64,000 nucleotides of DNA from Maribacter sp. 1_MG-2023 (GCF_030547005.1 NZ_JAUOPN010000011.1:62001-126000), one strand, 5' to 3'; positions 45,291 to 56,315 are shown, numbered from the stretch's first letter. Program-made: numbers and translations. The notes: generated by a model from the sequence alone, not told the origin.

Positions 45291-47843
45291 CTATGTTTTA
45301 GGCGATTCTTCCTCTGCTTTTTCAATTTTAATGGTCAATTCTTCACTTTTCTTATCAAGATCGATATAAATGCTATCTCCCTCTTTAAGTTTAGAATTTA
45401 CTATTTCTTCCGCAAGGGCATCTTCAATGTATTTCTGAATTGCTCTTTTAAGCGGTCTAGCTCCGTACTGTTTGTCAAAGCCTTTCTCTGCGATATAATC
45501 TTTAGCTTCATCTGTAAGATTCAAGTGGTAACCAATATCTTTGATTCTCTTGAACAACTTAGCTAATTCAATATCTATAATCTTATGTATGTCTTCTCTC
45601 TCTAAAGCATTGAATACGATTACATCATCAATTCTATTTAAGAATTCAGGAGCAAAGGCTTTCTTTAAAGCATTTTCGATAACACCTTTTTGATGAGAGT
45701 CTTCTTGTGACTTTTTGGCAGAAGTACCAAAACCGACACCTTGACCAAAGTCTTTTAATTGTCGTGCACCAATATTAGAAGTCATTATGATAATGGTATT
45801 TCTAAAGTCAATTTTACGACCAAGACTATCAGTTAAGAATCCATCGTCCAATACTTGTAAAAGCATATTGAATACATCTGGATGTGCTTTCTCAACTTCA
45901 TCAAGCAGAATTACAGAGTAAGGTTTTCTTCTAACTTTCTCAGTTAATTGACCGCCTTCTTCGTAACCAACGTATCCTGGAGGTGCACCAACTAATCTAG
46001 AGATGGCAAACTTCTCCATATACTCACTCATATCTATACGAATAAGTGCGTCTTCAGAATCAAAAAGTTCTTTCGCTAATACTTTTGCTAATTGTGTTTT
46101 ACCGACTCCTGTTTGTCCTAAAAATATAAACGAACCAATCGGCTTGTTTGGATCTTTTAGTCCAGCTCTATTACGTTGAATTGCTTTAGAAACTTTAGCT
46201 ACAGCTTCGTCTTGTCCAATTACATTCGATTTAATAAGATCTGGTAATCCAGCTAATTTATTGCTTTCCGTTTGTGCAATTCTATTTACAGGAATTCCAC
46301 TCATCATAGAAACTACATCGGCAACATTATCTTCGCTAACCGTTTCTTTGTTAAGTTTGCTGTCATCTTCCCAGCGCTCTTGAGCAATAGCAAGTTCTTT
46401 TTCTATACTTTTCTCGTCATCACGTAGTTTAGCAGCTTCTTCATATTTCTGCTTTTTAACAACGCTGTTCTTAAGTTCGCGTACATCTTCTAATTTCTTT
46501 TCCAACTCAAGAATTTGTTTTGGAACGTCCATATTTACGATGTGCACACGAGAACCAGCTTCGTCAAGAGCATCAATAGCCTTGTCTGGTAAAAAACGAT
46601 CAGTCATGTACCTACTTGTTAATTTAACACAAGCTTCAATAGCCTCGTCAGTGTAGGTTACATTATGGTGATCTTCGTATTTACCTTTAATGTTATGTAA
46701 AATTTCAATTGTTTCGTCAATGGTAGTTGGTTCAACAATTACTTTTTGAAAACGTCTTTCTAAAGCACCATCTTTTTCGATATACTGTCTGTACTCATCA
46801 AGGGTAGTGGCACCAATACATTGAATTTCACCTCTTGCCAATGCTGGTTTGAACATGTTAGAAGCATCTAAACTTCCGGTAGCTCCACCTGCACCTACAA
46901 TAGTGTGAATTTCATCAATGAATAAAATGACATCATCATTCTTTTCAAGCTCGTTCATTACTGCCTTCATTCGCTCTTCGAACTGTCCACGGTATTTTGT
47001 GCCGGCAACTAAAGAAGCAAGATCAAGGGTAACAACTCTTTTGTTGTAAAGAATTCTAGAAACTTTTTTGTCAATTATACGTAAGGCAAGACCCTCTGCA
47101 ATGGCACTTTTACCAACACCTGGCTCACCTATAAGTAATGGGTTGTTCTTTTTTCTTCTACTAAGAATTTGAGAAACCCTTTCTATTTCTTTTTCTCTAC
47201 CAACAACAGGGTCTAGTTTATTTTCTTCTGCCATTTGAGTAAGGTCTCTACCGAAATTATCTAATACCGGAGTTTTAGATTTTTTTGCACCTTTCTGACT
47301 AGAAGCAGCACCAAAAGTACTTTCTTTACCTTCGTTTGTGTCTTCAGAATCACTAGGAAAAGATTCGGCTGTTGGGCCATCTACTATATCGTCGTCGCTT
47401 GTAATCATAAATTTAAACTGTTCCTTGACGCCATCATAATCAACTTTTAGTTTATGTAAAAGCTTCGTAGTAGGGTCGTTTTCATTTCTAAGAATACAAA
47501 GTAGAAGGTGAGCGGTATTAATAGAAGAACTTTGAAAAAGTTTAGCTTCTAAAAATGTTGTTTTCAATGCACGCTCTGCTTGTCTTGTTAAGTGCAAGTT
47601 TTTTTTATCTTTTTGTACTCCACTAGCGTTAGGGTTAGAAGGGCTAAGAATTTCTACTTTTCTACGTAGGTGTTCCAGGTCAACTTCTAAAGCATCTAAA
47701 ATGCTTATAGCCTTCCCGTTTCCATCTCTAAGAAGCCCTAGCATGAGGTGCTCGGTACCGATAAAATCGTGACCAAGTCGTAATGCTTCCTCCTTGCTAT
47801 AAGCAATTACATCCTTTACTCTTGGGGAAAAATTATCATCCAT
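45291..47843 (-). CDS. clpC: ClpC-type Clp protease ATPase
   Basis: Hsp100 unfoldase that feeds ClpP. 850 residues: double Clp_N repeat 1-150, a charged linker 155-195, first AAA+ domain with GEPGVGKSAIAEGL and DEIHTIVGAG, UVR-type coiled middle domain (VVKKQKYEEAAKLRDDEKSIEKEL region) and second AAA+ domain with GQTGVGKTQLAKVL and LDEVEKAHPDVF. The UVR domain identifies ClpC rather than ClpB or ClpA. Divergent from gyrA. Confidence 0.95.
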   Translation of the reverse strand: MDDNFSPRVKDVIAYSKEEALRLGHDFIGTEHLMLGLLRDGNGKAISILDALEVDLEHLRRKVEILSPSNPNASGVQKDKKNLHLTRQAERALKTTFLEAKLFQSSSINTAHLLLCILRNENDPTTKLLHKLKVDYDGVKEQFKFMITSDDDIVDGPTAESFPSDSEDTNEGKESTFGAASSQKGAKKSKTPVLDNFGRDLTQMAEENKLDPVVGREKEIERVSQILSRRKKNNPLLIGEPGVGKSAIAEGLALRIIDKKVSRILYNKRVVTLDLASLVAGTKYRGQFEERMKAVMNELEKNDDVILFIDEIHTIVGAGGATGSLDASNMFKPALARGEIQCIGATTLDEYRQYIEKDGALERRFQKVIVEPTTIDETIEILHNIKGKYEDHHNVTYTDEAIEACVKLTSRYMTDRFLPDKAIDALDEAGSRVHIVNMDVPKQILELEKKLEDVRELKNSVVKKQKYEEAAKLRDDEKSIEKELAIAQERWEDDSKLNKETVSEDNVADVVSMMSGIPVNRIAQTESNKLAGLPDLIKSNVIGQDEAVAKVSKAIQRNRAGLKDPNKPIGSFIFLGQTGVGKTQLAKVLAKELFDSEDALIRIDMSEYMEKFAISRLVGAPPGYVGYEEGGQLTEKVRRKPYSVILLDEVEKAHPDVFNMLLQVLDDGFLTDSLGRKIDFRNTIIIMTSNIGARQLKDFGQGVGFGTSAKKSQEDSHQKGVIENALKKAFAPEFLNRIDDVIVFNALEREDIHKIIDIELAKLFKRIKDIGYHLNLTDEAKDYIAEKGFDKQYGARPLKRAIQKYIEDALAEEIVNSKLKEGDSIYIDLDKKSEELTIKIEKAEEESPKT

Positions 47844-48102
47844 ATACTATATTATCTACTATAAAATTACTAAATATGATTCAATCAATGGCAAATACCG
47901 TACCTATAATCGTTAAAGTTATTGTAAAACCCATTAAATGCGGCTTTAATAGTGCTTAAATACTGATTTAAACTAAAAATTAACATAACTATGCCAAGTG
48001 TTAATAAAATTTGATATAATTAAAACGACTTAGTCTTTAAACGCTTAGGATTTAAGTATATTGGCATGCTTTTTTACTAATTAAAAAACATAAGATTTTA
48101 AG

Positions 48103-50661
48103 ATGGCTGACGGTGAAAAATTGATTCCCATTAACATTGAAGACGAAATGAAATCTGCTTACATTGATTACTCAATGTCGGTCATTGTGTCACGAGCCCT
48201 GCCAGATGTCAGGGATGGATTAAAACCCGTGCACAGAAGAGTTCTTTTTGGAATGCATGAATTAGGGGTTAGAAGTAATAGCTCGCATAAAAAATCTGCC
48301 CGTATTGTGGGTGAGGTTCTTGGTAAGTATCACCCGCATGGTGATACTTCTGTATATGATGCCATGGTTCGTATGGCGCAAGAATGGAGTCTACGATATA
48401 TGCTTGTAGATGGTCAAGGTAACTTTGGTTCTGTTGATGGTGATAGTCCTGCAGCGATGCGTTATACGGAAGCCCGTATGCGTAAGATTGCAGATGATAT
48501 GCTTATCGATATTGAAAAGGAAACTGTAGATTATCAATTGAATTTTGATGATTCTTTGAAAGAGCCTACTGTTCTACCTACTAGAGTTCCTGCTTTATTG
48601 GTTAATGGAGCATCTGGTATTGCTGTAGGTATGGCTACCAATATGCCTCCACATAATTTAGCGGAAGTTATAGATGGTACTGTTGCTTATATTGATAATA
48701 ACGACATTGAGATAGATGAGTTGATTACGCATATTAAAGCGCCAGATTTTCCGACGGGAGGTATTATTTATGGCTATGATGGTGTAAAAGAAGCTTTTCA
48801 TACAGGAAGAGGGCGTGTAAAAATGCGTGCTAAAGCAACTTTTGAAGAAGTTCAGGGTCGTGAATGTATCGTTGTTACGGAAATACCTTATCAGGTCAAC
48901 AAGGCCGACATGATCAAGAAAACTGCGGATCTTGTTAACGACAAAAAATTGGAGGGTATATCCAATATTAGAGATGAATCTGACCGTAACGGTATGCGTA
49001 TAGTCTACATCTTAAAAAGAGATGCTATACCTAATATCGTTTTAAATATGCTGTTCAAGTATACGGCATTACAAACTTCATTTAGTGTTAATAACATTGC
49101 CTTGGTGAAAGGAAGGCCTCAGTTATTGAATGTGAAGGAAATGATTCATTATTTCGTTGAGCATAGACATGAAGTTGTAGTTAGGCGTACACAGTTTGAA
49201 TTAAAGAAAGCTGAAGATCGAGCACATATATTAGAAGGTTTAATTATTGCTTCTGATAATATTGATGAGGTAATTGTGATAATAAGAGCTTCGAATAATG
49301 CTGATGAGGCCAGAGCAAACTTAATTGAGCGCTTTAAATTAAGTGAAATTCAAGCTAAGGCAATTGTAGAAATGCGATTGCGTCAACTTACCGGTTTAGA
49401 GCAAGATAAGCTTAGAACCGAGTATGATGAGATAATGCTTCTTATTGCTGATTTAAAAGATATTCTTGAGAAAAAGGAGCGAAGAATGCAAATCATAAAA
49501 GATGAGCTTCTTGAGATTAAAGATAAATATGGTGACGAGAGAAGATCTGTTATAAATATTGCAGGTGGTGATCTTAGTATGGAAGATATGATACCAGATG
49601 AGCAAGTTGTTATTACAATTTCGCATGCCGGTTATATCAAAAGAACTCCGTTGACAGAATACAAAACACAAAATAGAGGTGGTGTTGGTCAAAAAGCATC
49701 ATCCACAAGAAATGAAGATTTCTTAGAACATTTGTTCGTTGGTACCAACCATCAATATATGTTGTTCTTTACACAAAAAGGAAAATGTTTCTGGATGCGT
49801 GTATTTGAAATACCGGAAGGAAGTAGAACATCTAAAGGTAGGGCAATACAGAATCTTATAAATATTGAACAAGGTGATAGTGTAAAAGCATTCATTTGTA
49901 CGCAAGATTTAAAAGATGAAGAGTATATCAATGCGCATTATGTTATTATGGCAACTAAGAAAGGTGTTGTTAAGAAAACATCTTTAGAGCAATACTCTAG
50001 ACCACGTCAAAATGGTATAAATGCCATTACCGTTCGTGATGGTGATGAATTGTTAGAAGCTAAATTAACTACTGGTTCAAGTGAGATTTTCTTAGGACTT
50101 AAATCTGGTAAGGCCATTCGTTTTGAAGAGAGTAAGACGAGACCAATGGGTAGAAATGCCTCTGGTGTGCGTGGTATTACTTTGGCTAATGATGACGATG
50201 AGGTGATTGGAATGGTGTCGGTACATAATTTTGAAGATGAAATATTGGTTGTTTCTGAAAAGGGTTATGGAAAACGTTCAAGCATTGAAGATTATAGAGT
50301 TACCAATAGAGGTGGTAAAGGAGTTAAGACTATTAGTGTAACAGATAAAACTGGTGGGCTTGTAGCTATTAAAAACGTTACTGATTCTGATGATTTAATG
50401 ATTATCAATAAATCTGGAATTGCAATACGAATGAGCGTAGAAGATTTACGTGTAATGGGTAGAGCAACACAAGGTGTTAGATTGATAAATATTAAAGGTA
50501 ATGACTCTATTGCAGCAGTTGCAAAAGTGATGAAGGATGAAGATGATTTAGAAGAAGCGGAAATACTTGATATAGAGGTAGATGCCGATAATGGCACGGA
50601 GATTGATAATTCTGAACCCGAAGAAGGTACAGAGACTGATAATTCTGAAACTGAAGATTAA
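48103..50661 (+). CDS. gyrA: DNA gyrase subunit A
   Basis: Breakage-reunion subunit of gyrase. 852 residues. [19 protein letters not shown], catalytic Tyr in [10 protein letters not shown], and the C-terminal beta-pinwheel with GRGVGQK-type GyrA box ([11 protein letters not shown]) are present. In the quinolone region [10 protein letters not shown], the position equivalent to E. coli Ser83 is Thr, which is usual in Flavobacteriia; Asp87 is kept. The C-terminal tail is very acidic with a doubled GTE.DNSE motif. The TPR gene follows after 40 bp. Confidence 0.97.
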   Translation: MADGEKLIPINIEDEMKSAYIDYSMSVIVSRALPDVRDGLKPVHRRVLFGMHELGVRSNSSHKKSARIVGEVLGKYHPHGDTSVYDAMVRMAQEWSLRYMLVDGQGNFGSVDGDSPAAMRYTEARMRKIADDMLIDIEKETVDYQLNFDDSLKEPTVLPTRVPALLVNGASGIAVGMATNMPPHNLAEVIDGTVAYIDNNDIEIDELITHIKAPDFPTGGIIYGYDGVKEAFHTGRGRVKMRAKATFEEVQGRECIVVTEIPYQVNKADMIKKTADLVNDKKLEGISNIRDESDRNGMRIVYILKRDAIPNIVLNMLFKYTALQTSFSVNNIALVKGRPQLLNVKEMIHYFVEHRHEVVVRRTQFELKKAEDRAHILEGLIIASDNIDEVIVIIRASNNADEARANLIERFKLSEIQAKAIVEMRLRQLTGLEQDKLRTEYDEIMLLIADLKDILEKKERRMQIIKDELLEIKDKYGDERRSVINIAGGDLSMEDMIPDEQVVITISHAGYIKRTPLTEYKTQNRGGVGQKASSTRNEDFLEHLFVGTNHQYMLFFTQKGKCFWMRVFEIPEGSRTSKGRAIQNLINIEQGDSVKAFICTQDLKDEEYINAHYVIMATKKGVVKKTSLEQYSRPRQNGINAITVRDGDELLEAKLTTGSSEIFLGLKSGKAIRFEESKTRPMGRNASGVRGITLANDDDEVIGMVSVHNFEDEILVVSEKGYGKRSSIEDYRVTNRGGKGVKTISVTDKTGGLVAIKNVTDSDDLMIINKSGIAIRMSVEDLRVMGRATQGVRLINIKGNDSIAAVAKVMKDEDDLEEAEILDIEVDADNGTEIDNSEPEEGTETDNSETED

Positions 50662-50701
50662 GTATCAAAAAATTTAAACACTAATAATTAATATATTAAA
50701 G

Positions 50702-51964
50702 ATGAAAAATAGATTATTACTTGTAGCGGCCCTATCATTTACAATGATTGGTTTTGCTCAAAAAAATGAAATAAAAGCTGCTGAAAAGGCTTTAAAGTCA
50801 GGTGATGCCGCAACGGCGCAAACTGCTCTTGAGGCTGCATCTGGAACTATTGCTGCTGCAGATGAGAAGACGCAAGCACAATATTATTTCACTAGAGGTA
50901 AAATTTATAGTGATTTGGCTAAAAAAGGAAATAATGATGCATTTGAAAAATCTGCAACTTCTTTCAAAAAGGTTATAGAATTAGAAGAAGCTTCTGGTAA
51001 GCAAAAATATACTGCTGAAACAAACCAATACATGGCATCTTTAACGGCTGACCTTGTGAACTCTGCTGTTAGTGATAATAGTAATAGTAAGTTTAAAGAA
51101 GCTGCTGAAAAGTTGTATATGAGCTACACACTTAGTCCAAAAGATACTTCTTATTTATACTACGCAGCAGGTAGTGCTGTAAACGGTGGTCATTATGAAA
51201 TGGCTTTAGATTACTATGATAAACTACAAGAGGTAGGTTATGATGGTAGTGCTGTAGTGTACAAAGCTACTAATGCAGCTTCTGGTGAGGTTGAAGAAAT
51301 GGATAAGGTTCAACGTGATCTTATGGTGAAATCAGGTACGTATTCAAACCCAGTAGATGAGAAAACGCCATCTAAAAAAGCTGAGATTGTTAAGAATACT
51401 GCGTTAATCTATACACAGTTAGGTCAAGATGAAAAAGCTTTAGAGGCTTACCAAGCAGCTAGAGAAAATGATCCAGAAGATGTAAATCTTATTCTAAATG
51501 AAGCAAACTTATATTTCAAGCAAGGAAATAAGGATAAGTTTAAAGAATTAATGGCTCAAGCGATCGCTTTGGCTCCAGATAATCCAGATTTACATTATAA
51601 TGTTGGTGTAATAAGCATGGAGCAAGATAATTATGCAGATGCACGAGTATCTTATAAAAAAGCTATTGAAATTGATCCTAAGTATACTAATGCATATTTA
51701 AATCTTTCTACGACATATGTTAATGAAGGTAATGCATTAATCGATGAAATGAATTCATTAGGTAACTCTAGAGCTGATATTGCAAAATATGATGAGCTTA
51801 AAGAGAAGAAAGATGGTTTGTTTAAGCAAGGTGCTGATGTTTTAGAAGATGCGTTGAAAAACAATCCTGAAAGTGAAAATATCATGACTCAGCTTAAGAA
51901 TATCTATGGAGCAATGGGTGATACTGAAAACTTCACGAAAATGAAGAAGATGTTAGGTGAGTAA
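50702..51964 (+). CDS. Secreted tetratricopeptide-repeat protein
   Basis: 420 residues: signal peptide ending near GFAQ (residue 19), then at least five TPR-like helical pairs; the clearest are about 220-330 (ALIYTQLGQDEKALEAYQAA; YNVGVISMEQDNYADARVSY; AYLNLSTTYVNEGNAL). Periplasmic scaffold of unknown partner. 40 bp after gyrA, so possibly cotranscribed; ends with a strong terminator. Confidence 0.88.
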   Translation: MKNRLLLVAALSFTMIGFAQKNEIKAAEKALKSGDAATAQTALEAASGTIAAADEKTQAQYYFTRGKIYSDLAKKGNNDAFEKSATSFKKVIELEEASGKQKYTAETNQYMASLTADLVNSAVSDNSNSKFKEAAEKLYMSYTLSPKDTSYLYYAAGSAVNGGHYEMALDYYDKLQEVGYDGSAVVYKATNAASGEVEEMDKVQRDLMVKSGTYSNPVDEKTPSKKAEIVKNTALIYTQLGQDEKALEAYQAARENDPEDVNLILNEANLYFKQGNKDKFKELMAQAIALAPDNPDLHYNVGVISMEQDNYADARVSYKKAIEIDPKYTNAYLNLSTTYVNEGNALIDEMNSLGNSRADIAKYDELKEKKDGLFKQGADVLEDALKNNPESENIMTQLKNIYGAMGDTENFTKMKKMLGE

Positions 51965-51985
51965 TTACAAACCCAACAATAAATT

Positions 51986-52013
51986 AAAAGGCCCTTATTA
52001 AGGGCCTTTTTTT
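51986..52013. terminator. Bidirectional terminator after the TPR gene
   Basis: AAAAGGCCCTT / AAGGGCCTTTT around ATT, then T's. Overlaps the stop codon of the convergent NlpC/P60 gene. Confidence 0.9.
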
Positions 52014-52764
52014 ATACTACTTTTTTAATAACTCGTAGTTGATGTGTGTATGTTCTAAGGTCATTATTGAAAATTCCTGTGTGGTCTAAGCGGTCAACCC
52101 TAACTTTTCCGTTTACATGAATAACATAGTTGTTTTCCATAATAATGCCAACATGATTAATTTCGCCATTGGCATTGTCAAAAAAGGCTAAATCACCAGC
52201 CTCACTTTCTTCTACAAAACTTAGGGCTATACCCTGTGTAGATTGTTCTTGTGCAGTTCGTAAAATGTTATATCCATTAATTTTATAGACCATTTGAGCG
52301 AATCCGGCACTATCGATGCCAAAAGGTGATTTTCCTCCTCTCAATTCGGGAGAATTTAAATAGAGTAATGAAGTTTTAACTAAATTCTCTTTAGGTTGTG
52401 GTTCACTTAAAAGTTTGCCTTCAAAATTAACAGACAGCGACGGAGTGTTGGCAATACAAGATCCTATAAGAATAGGGGTAAGTAATTGATTGGCATCTTC
52501 AACATATGATATTAACTCAGTAACATAGCTCTTATTTTTATGTGCCTGAATGTCATTAAACTCATCCTCAGGTATAAAAAACAGTTGGCTATTCATTATC
52601 CAGCCTTCACACTTATCAAAAATGGTTTTTATTCTAGACCAATTTTTTCGGCATTCCAAAATTTTAAAGTGCTCCCCAAATAGAAGTTGTGTAACTAATT
52701 CAGCTACTTCATCTGGCGTACTTCTAACAGGAATAATGCTTAACTGACAAATACCGTATTGCAT
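52012..52764 (-). CDS. NlpC/P60-type protein with Cys-to-Ser at the catalytic site
   Basis: 250 residues without a clear signal peptide. Residues about 1-60 and 75-130 are SH3-like domains; about 140-250 are the NlpC/P60 (C40) domain, with GDLAFFDNANGEINHVGIIM containing the catalytic His and HVNGKVRVDRL the third polar residue. Family members read GIDCSGF at the nucleophile; here it is FGIDSAGFAQMVYK, codon AGT in place of TGT, so the nucleophile is Ser. It is probably not a normal cysteine peptidase. Encoded 17 bp after the thiolase. Confidence 0.82.
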   Translation of the reverse strand: MQYGICQLSIIPVRSTPDEVAELVTQLLFGEHFKILECRKNWSRIKTIFDKCEGWIMNSQLFFIPEDEFNDIQAHKNKSYVTELISYVEDANQLLTPILIGSCIANTPSLSVNFEGKLLSEPQPKENLVKTSLLYLNSPELRGGKSPFGIDSAGFAQMVYKINGYNILRTAQEQSTQGIALSFVEESEAGDLAFFDNANGEINHVGIIMENNYVIHVNGKVRVDRLDHTGIFNNDLRTYTHQLRVIKKVV

Positions 52765-52781
52765 GCAATTTTTTTATCCGC

Positions 52782-53957
52782 TTAAACCTTTTCAATAATT
52801 ATTGCTGAAGCACCACCGCCACCATTACAAATTGCAGCTGCGCCAAGTTTAGCATCATTTTGCTCCAATACGTTTAGTAATGTTATTAAAATACGTGCGC
52901 CAGAACATCCTAAAGGGTGTCCTAAAGAAACAGCTCCACCATTTACATTGACATTTTTGTCATCTAAGCCTAATATCTTCATATTGGCAAGACCAACTAC
53001 AGAAAATGCCTCGTTAAATTCGAAGAAATCAATTTCTTCCAATTTTAAATTAGCTTTTGATAGAGCCTTCGGTAATGCTTTTGCTGGGGCTGTAGTAAAC
53101 CATTCAGGTTCATGAGCTGCATCAGCATAGCTTTTTATAACTGCTAATGGTTTTAGGTTTAGCTCTTCGGCCTTTTCTCTACTCATTAAAACTAATGCCG
53201 CGGCACCGTCGTTAATGGTTGAGGCATTTGCAGCAGTAACTGTTCCCTCTTTTGAAAATGCAGGTCTTAAATTTGGAATCTTATCAATAAAGACATTACT
53301 GAATTCTTCATCTTTGGTAACCATTTTAGGTTCTCCACGTCTTTGTGGTACTGCCACAGGAATAATTTCGTTGTCAAATTTTCCATTTTCCCAAGCATCG
53401 GCAGATCTCTTGTAAGACTGAATAGCATAGGCATCTTGATCTTCTCTGCTAAATTCATATTCAGTAGCACATGCATCAGCACAAACACCCATGGCGTTTT
53501 CATCATATGCATCGACTAAACCATCTTTTTGCATTCCATCCACGAAAGTAGTAGGTCCAAACTTAGTACCTGTTCTCAGATGCACATAATGAGGTATTAA
53601 GCTCATATTTTCCATGCCGCCTGCAACAACAACATCTGCATCACCTAACGCAATTGCTTGCGCACCTTGCATTACCGCTTTCATACCTGAGGCACAAACT
53701 TTATTTATGGTTGTACAGGGTACGGTGTTTGGTATACCTGCAAATATAGCAGCTTGTCGCGCAGGTGCTTGACCTGTGCCAGCTTGCACTACATTACCCA
53801 TTATAACTTCATCTACTAATGTAGATGAAAGATTGATTTTTTTTAATGCGCCTTCAATAGCAATTGCTCCTAATTTTGGAGCTGGAACTGTTGATAATCC
53901 GCCCATGAAACTTCCTATTGGAGTTCTTACGGCTGATACGATAACGACTTCTTTCAT
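52782..53957 (-). CDS. Acetyl-CoA C-acetyltransferase (thiolase)
   Basis: 391 residues from the ATG at 53957 (an upstream ATG at 54002 adds residues that do not belong to the family). EVVIVSAVRTPIGSF is the N-terminal signature; nucleophile Cys in NKVCASGMKAVMQG, His in EAFSVVGLANM.. region NGGAVSLGHPLGCSGARI, and second Cys in CNGGGGASAIIIE. Catalyses condensation of acetyl-CoA or its reverse in beta-oxidation or acetoacetyl-CoA formation. Confidence 0.94.
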   Translation of the reverse strand: MKEVVIVSAVRTPIGSFMGGLSTVPAPKLGAIAIEGALKKINLSSTLVDEVIMGNVVQAGTGQAPARQAAIFAGIPNTVPCTTINKVCASGMKAVMQGAQAIALGDADVVVAGGMENMSLIPHYVHLRTGTKFGPTTFVDGMQKDGLVDAYDENAMGVCADACATEYEFSREDQDAYAIQSYKRSADAWENGKFDNEIIPVAVPQRRGEPKMVTKDEEFSNVFIDKIPNLRPAFSKEGTVTAANASTINDGAAALVLMSREKAEELNLKPLAVIKSYADAAHEPEWFTTAPAKALPKALSKANLKLEEIDFFEFNEAFSVVGLANMKILGLDDKNVNVNGGAVSLGHPLGCSGARILITLLNVLEQNDAKLGAAAICNGGGGASAIIIEKV

Positions 53958-54048
53958 GTTTTTTGTTATTTGATTACACGAAATTACTAAATTCTGTAGC
54001 AACCCACGGGATATCGTTTCAATTACTAGTTATCAGTTTATAATTTTC

Positions 54049-54056
54049 TATTTTTG
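54049..54056 (+). promoter_or_regulatory. -7 box of the PgpH-like gene
   Basis: TATTTTTG; leaves a leader of about 17 nt before the TTG start at 54079, supporting that start. No clear -33 box. Confidence 0.5.
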
Positions 54057-54078
54057 AAGAACCTAATACAATTTTCTT

Positions 54079-56115
54079 TTGGATAATCTTTACAAACAGC
54101 AATCGCTCATTTTCAAATATATACTCTATGTTGTGGCAGTTGCATTTATTGTGTTTTTCTTGCCAAAGGGTGGGAAATTTAAATATGAATTTCAGAAAGG
54201 GAAGCCTTGGCAATTTGAAAATCTATATGCCCCTTTTGATTTTTCTATTCAGAAAACTGATGCTGAAATAGCAAAAGAAAAACAAGTAATTGAAAGTAAT
54301 CAATTACCATATTACAGATATGATCAGGCTGAGGTAGCTAAAGTTTCAGCAGAATTTGAGCAAAAGTTCGAAGATAAATGGGGAGGAACCGCACTTGGAG
54401 AAAATCAGAAAGCAAGATTAAAATATTTTTCAAAAGTAGTATTAGACTCCGTTTATGCTAAGGGAATTTTGCAAAACAATGGTAAGCAGGTTCAACGCAG
54501 TTTTATTTATTTAGTAAAGGATAATGAGGCAAGAAAAGTAAGGGTTTCAGATTTTTTTAGGGTAAATGAGATTAATAAATTGGCACGTAAAGTACTCGCT
54601 GATAATAACTTATCGGCATTTGAGAAAGATACGCAAGCATTGTTTTTCGATATTATAGCTCCTAATGTAAGTTTTGACAATAATCTCACTCAAAAAGCTA
54701 GAAATGAGGCGTTATCCAAATTATCATATACAAGAGGCACGGTTGATCAAGGGCGATTAATAATCGCTAAAGGTGAAGTTGTCGAAGCTGAAAATTTAAA
54801 GGTATTAGAGTCGTTAAAGTCTGAATATGAGTCTGAATTATGGACGGCTAGTAACTATTACTACATATTAATAGGTTACACCGTTCTTGTTGCTTTGGTA
54901 CTTATTATGCTGTTCTTGTTTTTGAAAAAATACAGAAGAACGGTATATGATAACAATGTCAAAGTAACCTTTATCTTTTTCAATATTCTGTTGATGGTTT
55001 TTATAACCACCATGGTTATAAAATATAATGACCAATTAGTATTTGTGGTTCCGTTGTGTATTCTTCCATTAATTCTGAAAACGTTTTTTGATGCTAGACT
55101 GGGCTTATTCGTGCATGTACTGACTATTTTAATTTTGGGTTTTGTAGTGCCCAACAGTTTTGAATATATATTCTTGCAGATAATTACAGGTATAGTAACC
55201 ATACTTACTGTATCTGAGCTGTATAAAAGAGCAAATCTTTTTGTGAGTGTAGGTCAGATAACACTTATTTATATTATTGGGTATTTAGCTTTTCATACGA
55301 TACATGAAGGCGATTTAAGTGATATTGAGTGGTATACTTTAGGGCTTTTTCTTTTGAACGGAATGATTACTCTTTTTGTGCAGCCGCTAATCTATATTTA
55401 TGAAAAACTCTTTGGTCTAGTGTCAGATGTGTCGCTATTGGAGTTGTCAGATACCAATTCTAAGCTTTTAAAAGAATTATCTAATAAGGCTCCGGGAACT
55501 TTTCATCATTCGTTACAAGTCGCCAATTTGGCTGAAGCAGCTGCTAATGAAATTGGGGCGAATGCCATGTTGGTTAGAGTAGGGGCTTTGTATCATGATA
55601 TTGGTAAAATGAACGAACCGACTTATTTTACCGAAAATCAGGTCACCAATGTAAATCCGCATGACGAGCTGAGTCCTAAAGACAGTGCACGTATTATTAT
55701 TGATCATGTAATTAAGGGGATTGAGATAGCGAGAAAGAATAATTTACCTGACCGCATTATAGATTTTATACGTTCGCATCATGGTACAACTTTGGTATTT
55801 TATTTTTACAAAAAGCAAAAAGAATTAGAAGAAGATGTAAATGAAGAAGATTTTAGATATCCAGGTCCGTTGCCATTTTCTAAAGAAACAGCAATTTTAA
55901 TGATGGCAGATTCTGTAGAAGCGGCATCAAAAAGTTTAAAAAATCCAACTTTTTTAATTATCGATGAGTTTGTTGATAAGATAATATCGGGTCAAATGAA
56001 GGCAAATCAATTTTTGAATGCAGATATTACATTCAAAGAAATTGAAAAAATCAAGAAAATCTTCAAACAAAAGCTAATAAATATTTATCATTTGCGTGTG
56101 GAATATCCTGAGTAA
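54079..56115 (+). CDS. PgpH-type 7TM-HD membrane phosphohydrolase
   Basis: 678 residues. One N-terminal membrane helix (YILYVVAVAFIVFFLP), an extracytoplasmic 7TMR-HDED domain (about 35-255), seven membrane helices (about 260-450) and a cytoplasmic HD domain with FHHSLQVANLAEAA, LYHDIGKMNEPTYF, and IRSHHGTTLVFYFY. PgpH of this class hydrolyses c-di-AMP to pApA; assuming the same here is inference from family. Start is TTG at 54079, chosen because the -7 box lies 22 bp upstream. Confidence 0.9.
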   Translation: MDNLYKQQSLIFKYILYVVAVAFIVFFLPKGGKFKYEFQKGKPWQFENLYAPFDFSIQKTDAEIAKEKQVIESNQLPYYRYDQAEVAKVSAEFEQKFEDKWGGTALGENQKARLKYFSKVVLDSVYAKGILQNNGKQVQRSFIYLVKDNEARKVRVSDFFRVNEINKLARKVLADNNLSAFEKDTQALFFDIIAPNVSFDNNLTQKARNEALSKLSYTRGTVDQGRLIIAKGEVVEAENLKVLESLKSEYESELWTASNYYYILIGYTVLVALVLIMLFLFLKKYRRTVYDNNVKVTFIFFNILLMVFITTMVIKYNDQLVFVVPLCILPLILKTFFDARLGLFVHVLTILILGFVVPNSFEYIFLQIITGIVTILTVSELYKRANLFVSVGQITLIYIIGYLAFHTIHEGDLSDIEWYTLGLFLLNGMITLFVQPLIYIYEKLFGLVSDVSLLELSDTNSKLLKELSNKAPGTFHHSLQVANLAEAAANEIGANAMLVRVGALYHDIGKMNEPTYFTENQVTNVNPHDELSPKDSARIIIDHVIKGIEIARKNNLPDRIIDFIRSHHGTTLVFYFYKKQKELEEDVNEEDFRYPGPLPFSKETAILMMADSVEAASKSLKNPTFLIIDEFVDKIISGQMKANQFLNADITFKEIEKIKKIFKQKLINIYHLRVEYPE

Positions 56116-56156
56116 CAGGTAGGTAATTTTTTGTTGAAAAAAAACATCAAAAATAG

Positions 56157-56187
56157 TTGCGTAAAACGAGTTATACTTATACATTTG
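56157..56187 (+). promoter_or_regulatory. Promoter of the tRNA-Ser/tRNA-Pro operon
   Basis: TTG (56157-56159), 20-bp spacer, TACATTTG (56180-56187), a good flavobacterial match 40 bp before the tRNA-Ser. Confidence 0.65.
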
Positions 56188-56226
56188 CATCCGCTATTTA
56201 GAGCAACAGTTCATTGAAGAATTACT

Positions 56227-56315
56227 GGAGAGGTGCCTGAGTGGCCGAAAGGAACGGTTTGCTAAATCGTCGTAGGTGGAAACACTTACCCAGGGTTCGA
56301 ATCCCTGTCTCTCCG
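56227..56315 (+). tRNA. tRNA-Ser (GCT)
   Basis: 89 nt. Acceptor GGAGAGG pairs with TCTCTCC (one G-U) plus discriminator G; anticodon loop TTGCTAA inside stem ACGGT/ATCGT; long variable arm CGTAGGTGGAAACACTTACC; T-arm CAGGGTTCGAATCCCTG. Reads AGY serine codons. CCA is not encoded. Confidence 0.97.

Noticed and set aside
47844-48102. Divergent promoter region between clpC and gyrA
   Set aside because: Only near-matches to the -7 box (for example TATATTGG at 48057) were seen, so no promoter is called.
53958-54002. N-terminal extension of the thiolase
   Set aside because: The family begins at KEVVIVSAVRTPIG; the extra 15 residues are not thiolase-like.
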